Below, piece after piece: positions 13,726-21,668 of a DNA stretch of 21,741 nucleotides. The translations under genes were made by a program, and so were the position numbers. The number at the start of each line of letters is the position of its first letter. Within the stretch, counting starts at the first letter, position 1. Source of the stretch: an uncultured Oscillospiraceae bacterium (lineage in GTDB: Bacteria > Bacillota > Clostridia > Oscillospirales > Oscillospiraceae); NCBI GenBank assembly GCA_900752445.1, contig CAADVN010000007.1, positions 1-21,741 of the forward strand, written 5' to 3'. The notes under the pieces are model-generated. The model did not search any database. It was given only the letters and a program-made list of their open reading frames with translations, and was not told the DNA's origin.

Positions 13726-14329
13726 CATGAGCCTTGAAAACTTCACCGCCGCCCTGGCCTCGAAGGAGGCCGTACCTGGCGGAGGCGGGGCCGCCGCCCT
13801 TGCGGGCGCCCTGGGCGCGGCCCTCGGCGCCATGGTCTGCAACCTGAGCGAGGGCAAAAAGAGCGCCGCCGGGCACGAGCAGGAGCTCGCGGAGGCGCTC
13901 AAGAAGCTCGAGCTCACGAGAAAATACATGCTCCGCCTGGCTGATGAGGACGCCAAGGCCTTCGAGCCGCTCAAGAAATACCTCTCACTGCCCAAGGGCG
14001 ACCCGGAGCGTGAGGCCCACATGGACTCCGCCCTGCGTGTGGCCTGCTTCATACCCACGGAGCTCATGTACACCGCGGCCCAGACCGCCGAGACGCTCAG
14101 GCAGCTGGCGGACATCGGCGTGCGCGGGGCGATATCGGACGTCGGCGTGGGACTCGAGCTCTGCCGCGCGGCCATGCGCGCGGCGCGGCTGAACATGATC
14201 ATAAACGCCGCCGGCATGTCGGACGAGGTCTTCGCCATGACGCTCCGGCGCGAGTGCGAGCTGGTGTTTGAGCAGTACGACCCCATCATAGACGCCGGCC
14301 TTGCGGCCGTGGAAGCGAGGATAGGCTGA
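13709..14329 (+). CDS. fchA: Methenyltetrahydrofolate cyclohydrolase, FchA/FTCD-C type
   Basis: 206-residue all-helical protein of the cyclodeaminase/cyclohydrolase family, which converts 5,10-methenyl-THF to 10-formyl-THF. The family N-terminus is clear: FTAALASKEAVPGGGGAAALAGALGAALGAMVCNL, and the segment IGVRGAISDVGVG.L near 145-155 is also conserved. An in-frame GTG lies three codons earlier, but ATG 13709 has GGAG 8 nt ahead and a good family start (MEKFADMSLENF). It begins inside the end of the preceding gene and ends in TGATG with folD, so it is translationally coupled to it. Without a fused formimidoyltransferase domain, a cyclohydrolase role is more likely than histidine degradation. 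Confidence 0.9.
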   Translation: MEKFADMSLENFTAALASKEAVPGGGGAAALAGALGAALGAMVCNLSEGKKSAAGHEQELAEALKKLELTRKYMLRLADEDAKAFEPLKKYLSLPKGDPEREAHMDSALRVACFIPTELMYTAAQTAETLRQLADIGVRGAISDVGVGLELCRAAMRAARLNMIINAAGMSDEVFAMTLRRECELVFEQYDPIIDAGLAAVEARIG

Positions 14330-15171
14330 TGGCGAGGATACTCAGCGGCGCGCCCGTTGCGGAGGCGCTGGGCTCCGGGCTCTCGGTGAGGTCAAGGCAG
14401 CTGCGCGAGCGCGGCATCACGCCCACGCTGGTCATACTCCGGGTCGGCGAGCAGGAGGCCGGGCTCTCCTACGAGCGCGCGGCAAAGCGCGCCTGCACGG
14501 CGGCCGGGGTCGAGGCCTTCAGCGTCGCGCTCCCCGAAAACTCGCCGCGCGAGGCCATACTGCACGCGGTGCGGAGCATAAACGCCGAGCCCGGCGTCCA
14601 CGGCGCGCTGCTGCTGCGGCCCATGCCCGACGCCGAGACCGAGCGCGCCGCCTGCCGCGAGCTCGCCGCAGCCAAGGACGTGGACGGCATCAGCCCCGCT
14701 GCGCTCGCCGCCGTCTTCACCGGTGTTGGCGAGGGTTTTGCGCCCTGCACGGCGAGAGCAGTCATGGAACTGCTCGACTACTACGGCATTCCCCTCTCAG
14801 GCAGCCGCGTCGCCGTCATAGGCCGAAGCCTCGTCGTGGGCAGGCCGCTTTCCATGCTACTGAGCGCGAGGGACGCCACCGTGGCGCTTTGCCACTCCAA
14901 GACCCGCGACCTTGCCGGCATCTGCCGCGCCTCGGACATCGTGGTCTGCGCCGCAGGCCGGCGCGGGCTCCTGGGCGCTGACTGTTTTGCGCCGGGCCAG
15001 GTCGTCATAGACGTCGGCACCAACATGACGCCCGAGGGCCTGCGCGGGGACGCGGACTTCGAGGCCGCTATGGGCATCGCCGGGGCCGTGACGCCCGTGC
15101 CCGGCGGCATAGGCAGGATCACTGCCACGATCCTGGCCCTGCACACCGTCGAGGCCGCGGAGCGCCTCTGA
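14329..15171 (+). CDS. folD: Methylenetetrahydrofolate dehydrogenase FolD, cyclohydrolase residues altered
   Basis: 280 residues with the FolD fold. The Rossmann motif GRSLVVGRPLSMLL, PCTA and TPVPGGIGRITATIL are in place, so NAD(P)-dependent oxidation of methylene-THF is likely intact. The N-terminal catalytic cleft is unusual. Where family members have SYxxxKRKAC, this has SYERAAKRAC: aligned without gaps, the essential Lys is Ala52 (Lys53 is one position off). Where others have ILVQLPLP, this has ALLLRPMP, so the conserved Gln is Leu96. The KDVDG motif (116-120) remains. Lys and Gln serve the cyclohydrolase step, so that activity may be lost and supplied by FchA next door. The ATG overlaps the fchA stop. 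Confidence 0.93.
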   Translation: MARILSGAPVAEALGSGLSVRSRQLRERGITPTLVILRVGEQEAGLSYERAAKRACTAAGVEAFSVALPENSPREAILHAVRSINAEPGVHGALLLRPMPDAETERAACRELAAAKDVDGISPAALAAVFTGVGEGFAPCTARAVMELLDYYGIPLSGSRVAVIGRSLVVGRPLSMLLSARDATVALCHSKTRDLAGICRASDIVVCAAGRRGLLGADCFAPGQVVIDVGTNMTPEGLRGDADFEAAMGIAGAVTPVPGGIGRITATILALHTVEAAERL

Positions 15172-15184
15172 CCGGAGGCAGGCC

Positions 15185-16051
15185 ATGAGAAAAACGGCTG
15201 CCGCCCTCGCGGCGGCGCTCCTGCTCCTGCTCACAGCCTGCGGCTCCGTGCCGGAGCCCACCGCTGCGCCCGCCGCCACACCGAGCCCCTCGCCCACCGC
15301 TGCGCCCACGCCTGAACCTACTCCGACGCCCACGCCCGAGCCCCTGCCGGAGGACATGGTGCCGCTGCGCGAACTCGTGCCGGGCATATACACGGACGCG
15401 CGCTACGCCACGGCGGAAAACTTCACTGGCGAGGTCATCTACGACAGCGCCGAGGTCTATCTGCGGCGCGGCACGGCCGAAAAGCTCGCCTCGGTGCAGG
15501 CCAGGCTCGAGGAAGCGGGGCTCTCCCTGCTCGTCTGGGACGGCTGGAGACCTGTGGCGTCGCAGTTCGCGCTCTGGCGCGCCTGCCCGGACGCGAGATA
15601 TGTGTCGAACCCCTTCGGCGGCATCACGAACCACTGCCGCGGCAACACAGTGGACCTCACGCTCGTCACGCTTGACGGAGTGGCCGTGGAAATGCCCAGC
15701 GGCTTTGACGACTTCTCCGCCCTCGCCGACAGGGACTATTCCGACGTGAGCGAGACTGCGGCGGCAAACGCGCGCCTGCTCGAGACGCTCATGGCAGACG
15801 CCGGCTTCTCCGGCTACTATAACGAGTGGTGGCACTACACGGACTGCGAGGACTACCAGGTCTGTGAAGCGCTCGGCGAGCCGGAGCATATCAGCTGCCC
15901 CGCACAAACCGGGCTGCTCGCCGCGCCTCAGGACGGGGCGGAGGTGCTGGCCGCTGCACCTGCCGGCTCCAGGCTCCGCCTGCTGGACAGCGTCGGGGAC
16001 TACCTGCTCGTCAATTTTGAGGGCCAGTACGGCTATATGCTCAAGGCATAA
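15185..16051 (+). CDS. VanX/DdpX-like D-Ala-D-Ala dipeptidase lipoprotein with SH3-like tail
   Basis: 288 residues. A lipoprotein signal ends in LTAC (Cys19). A Pro/Thr/Ala-rich linker follows (about 22-55), then an M15D peptidase domain (about 56-230) and a C-terminal SH3-like domain (about 243-288, ending VNFEGQYGYML). VanX-type residues are visible: Arg122 in DGWRP, zinc ligands His150 and Asp157 in NHCRGNTVD, catalytic Glu214 and zinc ligand His217 in EWWH. The usual Ser before the first histidine is Asn here. The surface anchor suggests trimming of cell-wall peptides rather than cytosolic vancomycin resistance; no vanHA or regulator genes are near. GGAGG lies 6 nt before ATG, 13 nt after folD. 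Confidence 0.88.
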   Translation: MRKTAAALAAALLLLLTACGSVPEPTAAPAATPSPSPTAAPTPEPTPTPTPEPLPEDMVPLRELVPGIYTDARYATAENFTGEVIYDSAEVYLRRGTAEKLASVQARLEEAGLSLLVWDGWRPVASQFALWRACPDARYVSNPFGGITNHCRGNTVDLTLVTLDGVAVEMPSGFDDFSALADRDYSDVSETAAANARLLETLMADAGFSGYYNEWWHYTDCEDYQVCEALGEPEHISCPAQTGLLAAPQDGAEVLAAAPAGSRLRLLDSVGDYLLVNFEGQYGYMLKA

Positions 16052-16056
16052 AATAA

Positions 16057-16102
16057 GGCACGCTGAGGGGATATTCACAGCGTGCCATTATTATTGTTTT
16101 TT
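16057..16102 (+). terminator. Bidirectional terminator between the VanX-like gene and vorC
   Basis: A perfect 9-bp stem, GGCACGCTG/CAGCGTGCC (16057-16065, 16078-16086), has a 12-nt loop. An AT-rich stretch leading to T6 (16097-16102) follows on the plus strand, and TTATTTTAT (16049-16056 region) on the minus strand. It separates convergent operons. Confidence 0.8.
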
Positions 16103-16119
16103 GGGGCCCCGGCTCGGGA

Positions 16120-16668
16120 TCAGCCGAGGTTCTTTACGTATTCGATACCGGCTTTGAGGGCCTTGATATTGCCCTCGAGGAAGCGGGCCTTCCTCTCGCC
16201 GAGCTCGACACGTATGGCTTCGATTATGGTCTCCTCGTCAATGACGTCGGGCTTCTTGGCGACGTATGCGCCGAGGAAAACCACGTTCGCGCCCTTGGGG
16301 TTGCCGATCTGCTCTGCAATGTGGTTGCAGGGGACATAGACGACGTCGCAGTCGTCGCGGTTGGACTTCTCGTCTATTATACTGCTGTTCACGAGCAGCA
16401 GGCCGCCGGGCTTGACCTCGCTCTGGAACTTCAGCATACTAGGAAGGTTCATCGCCAGCACCGTATCCGCAACGGAGATCAGCGGGGAGGCGACGGGCTT
16501 GTCGGACACGACGACTGAGCAGTTTGCAGTGCCGCCGCGCATCTCAGGGCCGTAGCTGGGCAGCCAGGAGACGTGCTTGCCGGACTCCATGCCGGCCTCT
16601 GCAAGGAATTTGCCTATGAGCAGCATGCCCTGTCCGCCGAATCCGGCGAATATGCATTGTTCTTTCAT
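16120..16668 (-). CDS. 2-oxoacid:ferredoxin oxidoreductase, gamma subunit
   Basis: 182 residues of the pyruvate/ketoisovalerate oxidoreductase catalytic-domain family. The opening GFGGQGMLLIGKFLAEAG and the segment SYGPEMRGGTANCSVVVSDKPVASP are diagnostic. With the alpha and beta subunits it oxidatively decarboxylates a 2-oxoacid to its CoA ester and reduces ferredoxin. The start is ATG 16668, one base after the beta-subunit stop, with a G-run ribosome site (AAGGGGG) inside the end of that gene; the upstream in-frame extension is not supported. Last gene of the operon. Confidence 0.93.
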   Translation of the reverse strand: MKEQCIFAGFGGQGMLLIGKFLAEAGMESGKHVSWLPSYGPEMRGGTANCSVVVSDKPVASPLISVADTVLAMNLPSMLKFQSEVKPGGLLLVNSSIIDEKSNRDDCDVVYVPCNHIAEQIGNPKGANVVFLGAYVAKKPDVIDEETIIEAIRVELGERKARFLEGNIKALKAGIEYVKNLG

Positions 16669-16669
16669 A

Positions 16670-17412
<743 letters not shown>

Positions 17413-17413
<1 letters not shown>

Positions 17414-18489
17414 TACAGTACCTCCCTCATGCTGAGCAGCTTCTCGCGGATCTCCTCAGGCGTTGGCATGTGGCTGCCATAGTGACCGAAGAAATCGACC
17501 TTCTGCTCTCCGTTCACGGCGAGCTTCACGTCCTCAAGCATCTGGCCCGCGTTCAGCTCGACGTCGAGCACCGCCTTTACGCCCGGGGCGACGGCGGCGT
17601 CGTGCAGCGCCTTGTACGGGAAAGGCCAGAGAGTGATGGGACGGATGAGCCCAACGTTGATGCCCTCCTCCTTGAGGTCGTCGATGGCAGACTTACAGAT
17701 ACGCGCCACAGTGCCGAAGGCGGTGACGATGATCTCCGCGTTCTCCATGTTGTAGGCCTCAAGGCGGACCTCGTTCTTCTCTATCTCCCTATAGGTGGCC
17801 TGCAGCCTCTCGTTGAGGCCGTCAAGCTCCTCGACAGTTATATACAGGCTGTTGATGATGGCGCGGCTCGGCTTGTCCTTCGCGCCATGGCCGTTCGCGG
17901 CCCAGGGCTTCTTCTCGTAGTCTATCTTGTATTCCTTCATCTCTGGCAGGACGACAGGTTCCATCATCTGGCATATCATGCCGTCGGCCACGACCATGAC
18001 GGGATTGCGGTACTTATCCGCAGTGTCGAACGCGACCTCCATGAGGTCGATGGCCTCCTGAACAGAGGCCGGAGCGAAGACGACGAGCCGGTAGTCACCG
18101 TGGCCGCCGCCCTTGGTGGCCTGGAAATAGTCGCCCTGGCCGGCCTGGATGGAGCCGAGGCCCGGGCCGCCGCGCATGACGTTCATGATGACACAGGGCA
18201 GCTCCGAGGCCGCTATGTAGCTGATGCCCTCCTGCTTGAGGGACACACCGGGAGAGGAGGAGCTGGTCAGGACACGCGCACCCGTGCCGGCGGCGCCGTA
18301 GACCATGTTGATGGCGCCGACCTCGCTCTCGGCCTGCAGGAAGCAGCCGCCGATCTCAGGCATGCGCGCAGACATATACTCGGGTATCTCCGTCTGAGGC
18401 GTGATCGGGTAGCCGAAGAAGTAACGGCAGCCGGCACGAATGGCGGCCTCCGCTATGGCTTCGCTGCCCTTCATAAGAGTCAATGCCAT
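17413..18489 (-). CDS. vorB: 2-oxoacid (3-methyl-2-oxobutanoate):ferredoxin oxidoreductase alpha subunit VorB
   Basis: 358 residues. Begins MALTLMKGSEAIAEAAIRAGCRYFFGYPITPQTEIPEYM, the pyrimidine-binding (PYR) domain with GYPITPQTE (26-34), followed by SSSSPGVSLKQEG and MRGGPGLGSIQAGQGDY. The C-terminal transketolase-like domain includes ITLWPFP and a conserved ending MPTPEEI. The alpha chain is separate from gamma, so this is the four-subunit form. A perfect AGGAGG site lies 8 nt before ATG. It follows the ferredoxin gene by 12 nt. Confidence 0.92.
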
Positions 18490-18501
18490 ATCTCGTTCCT
18501 C

Positions 18502-18711
18502 CTATTCCTTCTCAATGTGGATGACCACATCCGGACACGTGCGGGCGCAGGACGCGCAGGCTATGCAGGCCTCGATGTCGGTCATCTCGGCCGGATGGTA
18601 GCCTTTGGCGTTGAGCTTGGTCTTGGAGATCTGCAATATCTTCTTCGGACAGGCCCTGACGCACAGCCCGCAGCCCTTGCAGCGCTCCTCATTGATCGTG
18701 AGTTTTACCAT
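18502..18711 (-). CDS. 2x[4Fe-4S] ferredoxin-like delta subunit
   Basis: 69 residues with two full cluster motifs: CKGCGLCVRAC (Cys11, 14, 17, 21) and CIACASC...C (Cys49, 52, 55, 59). Each fourth cysteine is followed by proline, as in bacterial dicluster ferredoxins. It passes electrons from the oxidoreductase to soluble ferredoxin. GAGGT lies 6 nt before ATG. A 57-nt gap separates it from the ATPase gene; I see no convincing promoter there. Confidence 0.93.
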   Translation of the reverse strand: MVKLTINEERCKGCGLCVRACPKKILQISKTKLNAKGYHPAEMTDIEACIACASCARTCPDVVIHIEKE

Positions 18712-18768
18712 GCTTCTACCTCATTTCTTATTATGAATGATAGATTACACAATGCGCGCGTTCTTTCT

Positions 18769-19476
18769 TCACAGCCCCTCTTTCGTAAAGGTCTCCCAGT
18801 CCCGATGCATGAAGGTCTCTATCGGCATGGGAGTTCCGATGTACTTGGGGTCATGCCCCTCGCTGAGAAAGCCCTCCAGCAGGTCCGGCCTGCCCGTCGT
18901 ATACAGCACAGGCACCCCCGAGCGCTCCGAGGCTTCGCGCACCACCTCGTAGCCGTCCCGCAGGTCCTCAGGACAGGCCATCCTGGCCAGATTTGTATTG
19001 TTTACAAAGCCCGTTACCTTCTGGCGTGAATGCCGCTCCATGCCCTCCATGAGAGAGATGAGCTTGTCCGCAGTCCCGGCCATGGGGCGGCGCGTATTTA
19101 CCACGTTCAGGACCTTCAGGCTGCCCTCCGGCAGCGCCGCGAAGTCCTCGTGATAGCGTCCCAGGGCCGTGGCTCCGGCAGGGTCGCCGCCAACGTCGAA
19201 AATGACGGTGTCCCAGTCAAGCGCAAAGGCGGATGCAACCTCCGCCGGGAGGGAGAGCGTCTCCACGCTCGAGTGTACAAAGTTCGGCGATACCAGCCGT
19301 ATCTCCCGCGACTTTATCAGGTTGCCCCTGTCCGTCAGCCGGAAATACGTGTTCACCATGTCGAGGTCTATGAGCTCCACCTTCTTGCCGGCGCGCGCCG
19401 CCTGAAAGGCAAAGTTCAGCGCCAGCTCGGTCTTGCCGCTGCCGTAGTTGCCTATGAGAACTATGACCTCTTTCAT
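18769..19476 (-). CDS. P-loop ATPase/GTPase of unknown role, in the VOR operon
   Basis: 235 residues, soluble. Walker A is GNYGSGKTE (9-17), followed by a SIMIBI/ParA-like second region, ELIDLDMVNTYFR (34-46). A Walker B-like strand reads DTVIFDVGGDPAGATALGRY (about 93-112), and VLNVVNTRRP and TGFVNNTNL further on resemble the nucleotide-base-binding region of G3E or ParA-type proteins. I recall similar ATPases beside 2-oxoacid:ferredoxin oxidoreductases in other Clostridia, but know no tested function. A maturation or metal/cofactor-insertion role is conceivable from the fold alone. GGAGGT lies 7 nt before ATG. It sits between panE and the ferredoxin gene. Confidence 0.85.
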   Translation of the reverse strand: MKEVIVLIGNYGSGKTELALNFAFQAARAGKKVELIDLDMVNTYFRLTDRGNLIKSREIRLVSPNFVHSSVETLSLPAEVASAFALDWDTVIFDVGGDPAGATALGRYHEDFAALPEGSLKVLNVVNTRRPMAGTADKLISLMEGMERHSRQKVTGFVNNTNLARMACPEDLRDGYEVVREASERSGVPVLYTTGRPDLLEGFLSEGHDPKYIGTPMPIETFMHRDWETFTKEGL

Positions 19477-19505
19477 TCCACAGACCTCCGAGTCCTTATC
19501 TTCCT

Positions 19506-20456
19506 TCAGCCGCGATATTGCTTTTCGTAGTTCCGCTCCATCGCCGCTATCGCGCAGGCCGCCGCATCGTTGTACGGCGTCGGCACCCCGAGCCTGCGCC
19601 CGTATTCCGCTATCGCCCCGTTCAGCACGGAGACCTCCGTCTGCCTGCGGTATATCACCGCGTCCTGCGCCATGGAGGGGTAGTAGTCGCCCAGGTTCTC
19701 CCTGAGATTCTCAACGTCCTCCTCTATGAGCGGCCAGATGTCCCCAATGCCCATGGCCTTCGCCACGGCGCAGCCTTCAAGCCAGATGTTTTTCATGAGC
19801 CTGAAGCCGTACTCGTCGTCCATGACCTCGCGCACGCGCAGCCGCGTCAGCGTGCAGGCCGCATTGTAGCCGCAGTTCGTCACTGCCTTCTTCCACAGCA
19901 GCCGCCTCACGTCCGCTTCGAAGCTGGCATGGCAGCCGCCCGCCTCAAACGTCTCCGCCAGATACCGCCCGGCACGCTCTGTCAGCGGCGACTTTTCCGC
20001 CGCGCCGAAGAACATCTGCACGCCGTCTTCGGGCTTTGCCTCGCACACGCCCGGGCCGTGCAGCTCGGTACCTATAACCCCGGCCCCGTAGAGTATCCGG
20101 GACGCGGGCAGGTACTTCGCCAGCCGCTCCTCGTTTCCCAGCCCGTTCTGCAGCGACACCAGCACCGTCTCCGGCCCCACGCAGCCCATGACCTCCGGCA
20201 TCACCCCGTCCGTCTGCGTGGCCTTGACCATCAGGATGACGATGTCCATCACCGGCAGCTCCGCCGCCGTCTCGGCCGTGTGGAAACCCGTGAGCCTCTG
20301 CTCCTCACCCCTGCACCTGAACACAAGCCCCTGCGAGGCTATCGCATCCATGTGCGCCTTGTACCTGTCCACCAGGTACAGCTCCGCTCCGCCGCAGCGC
20401 AGATACGCCGCAAACACGCTGCCAGCAGCCCCGGAGCCTATCATCGCCACCTTCAT
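19506..20456 (-). CDS. panE: Ketopantoate reductase family (PanE/ApbA) oxidoreductase
   Basis: 316 residues. The Rossmann motif is GSGAAG (7-12). Catalytic and binding residues of the family are present: Lys79 in VKAT, Asn104 in QNG, Lys190 and Asn194 in WKKAVTN, and Glu274 in TEVSVLNG. It should reduce a 2-oxoacid with NADPH. The classical substrate is 2-dehydropantoate, but some family members reduce branched-chain 2-oxoacids. The location beside a branched-chain oxoacid:ferredoxin oxidoreductase, without panB, panC or panD, favours considering that alternative. It starts 1 nt after the GntR gene and ends 29 nt before the ATPase gene. Confidence 0.9.
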   Translation of the reverse strand: MKVAMIGSGAAGSVFAAYLRCGGAELYLVDRYKAHMDAIASQGLVFRCRGEEQRLTGFHTAETAAELPVMDIVILMVKATQTDGVMPEVMGCVGPETVLVSLQNGLGNEERLAKYLPASRILYGAGVIGTELHGPGVCEAKPEDGVQMFFGAAEKSPLTERAGRYLAETFEAGGCHASFEADVRRLLWKKAVTNCGYNAACTLTRLRVREVMDDEYGFRLMKNIWLEGCAVAKAMGIGDIWPLIEEDVENLRENLGDYYPSMAQDAVIYRRQTEVSVLNGAIAEYGRRLGVPTPYNDAAACAIAAMERNYEKQYRG

Positions 20457-20457
20457 G

Positions 20458-21213
20458 CTATTTCCCCGACTTGTCCGACTTCTCGGACGAGCGCTTGACT
20501 ATCCAGAACGGGTCGTCGGTGTTGTCGGAATAGGCCACAAAGTTCAGGCTGGACTTGATATGCTCGGCCATGGCCTGCCTCGCAAGCGCAGGGATATGGA
20601 GCTTTATTGACGAAACGATGGCCCCGTGCTGGTGCACCACCTGGCTTGACCAGGGATTCGACTGCTCGGGGCTTATGAACTTCGACCAGGAGCCCTGGTA
20701 CATCGTGAGGTTCGGCAGCAGCTCGTTGTAGCTGCGGATGAGGTATTTGTTGCCCGACGACTCCACAATGAGCTTGTGGAAGGGCATGTCGGTCTCCTTT
20801 AGCCGCTTGCCGTCCATTCTCGGCACGGCCTTTTTAAACTCCGTAGCCAGGGAGTCCAGCTGTGCGATGGCCTCGGGCGAGGCCTTGTCCGCACACAGGG
20901 CCGCCGCCTCACACTCTATCGCCGTCCTTGCGTCGTAGAGGTCTATCATGTCCAGCAGGTTCATGTCGGTCACATAAAAACCGCTGGCCTTCGGGCGCGT
21001 CTCAACAAAACCTATGGCCTGCAGCCGGTTTATCGCCTCGACCACCGGCGTGCGCGATATGCCCAAGTCCGTCGCTATCTGGTTGATGTTCAGCTTCGAG
21101 GCAGGAGGTATATCCAGCACGACGATCTGGTCATAAAGTATCTGCGTCACTACCTCGCTGAGCTTTGCGAAAGGGTTCTTCTCCAGATAGCTTTCCAATT
21201 TTTCCCGATTCAT
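20458..21213 (-). CDS. GntR-family transcriptional regulator (FCD/FadR-like subfamily)
   Basis: 251 residues. A winged helix-turn-helix lies at about 15-85, with LNINQIATDLGISRTPVVEAINRLQAIGFVETRPKASGFYV. An all-helical FCD-type sensor domain follows (about 88-225), containing DARTAIECEAAALCADKA, MPFHKLIVESSGN and HQHGAIVSSI; the conserved Asp and His of these segments usually bind a metal and an organic-acid effector. First gene of the operon, so it probably controls itself and the VOR genes in response to an acid. GAGGTGA lies about 9 nt before ATG. The C-terminal tail (SSEKSDKSGK) is charged and not part of the domain. Confidence 0.92.
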   Translation of the reverse strand: MNREKLESYLEKNPFAKLSEVVTQILYDQIVVLDIPPASKLNINQIATDLGISRTPVVEAINRLQAIGFVETRPKASGFYVTDMNLLDMIDLYDARTAIECEAAALCADKASPEAIAQLDSLATEFKKAVPRMDGKRLKETDMPFHKLIVESSGNKYLIRSYNELLPNLTMYQGSWSKFISPEQSNPWSSQVVHQHGAIVSSIKLHIPALARQAMAEHIKSSLNFVAYSDNTDDPFWIVKRSSEKSDKSGK

Positions 21214-21642
21214 CGTTTAAAATCACCTCAGGCCGCGAGTCCTCGATTTTGCCGTCCTTTTGCACAAAAAACTTTTCGTCTTGTCACCTTTAATTTACCA
21301 CATTTCCAAGAGTTAATCAAGATTTGCGCATAATTCTCACAAACGGCTTGATATTGAGTTGAAAGGAATGTTTTTTGAAAATGCAGCATTATGTCGGGCT
21401 GTGGGGACTGAAAAAGGGAATAGTGGGCACAATAGTTTGAAAATGCGTCGCTATATCGCGTTTTTTCGCCCCACAAGCCGTATGCAGCCTGGTCTGTTCA
21501 GATAACAGCCGTTAACTTAATTTAAAGCAAAATGCTTTTTTGAGCCTGTGAAAATGATTAAAAGCGAAACAAAATGGGCTTTTCTTCAAGGTCAGTCCTG
21601 AAACATTCCGCTGGTCCTGACAGGGTAGGCATATGTAAAAAA
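21214..21642. other. Non-coding region upstream of the GntR gene
   Basis: This 429-nt stretch is clearly more AT-rich than the genes and I find no credible coding sequence. The 82-codon minus-strand frame at 21228-21476 has no ribosome site or recognisable motif. It holds the gntR promoter, an imperfect direct repeat beginning TTTGAAAATGC (21375 and 21437), a dyad of GTGGGG and CCCCAC arms (about 21399-21406 and 21469-21478), and small hairpins at 21494-21508 and 21524-21538. The last is followed by a T-run and could be a weak terminator. Confidence 0.6.
21292..21320 (-). promoter_or_regulatory. Probable promoter of the gntR-panE-VOR operon
   Basis: On the minus strand TTGATT (21315-21320), a 17-nt spacer and TAAATT (21292-21297), with a TGG extended -10. 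The start point should be near 21285, giving a leader of about 72 nt. No clear GntR-type operator dyad is visible over it. Confidence 0.6.
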
Positions 21643-21668
21643 TGTAGGTTTGTCAAACAAATTGGACA
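21643..21668. repeat. Probable terminal inverted repeat of an IS3-like element
   Basis: The sequence starts with TG (TGTAGGTTTG...) and ends ...AATTGGACA. This resembles the TG...TTGGACA ends of IS150-group IS3 elements. It encloses the end of the transposase frame on its right. The partner end is outside the window. Confidence 0.45.

Noticed and set aside
15185..16051. Vancomycin-resistance gene vanX
   Set aside because: The protein is a lipoprotein with a stalk and SH3-like domain. No vanH, ligase or two-component genes are nearby, so a resistance call is not supported.
18712..18768. Separate promoter for the ferredoxin and VOR genes
   Set aside because: A CATAAT-like hexamer is present, but no acceptable -35 box lies 16-18 nt upstream. 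Readthrough from the gntR promoter is the simpler reading.
21228..21476. Minus-strand 82-codon frame upstream of gntR
   Set aside because: No ribosome site and no recognisable motif. It overlaps the likely gntR promoter and an AT-rich repeat region.
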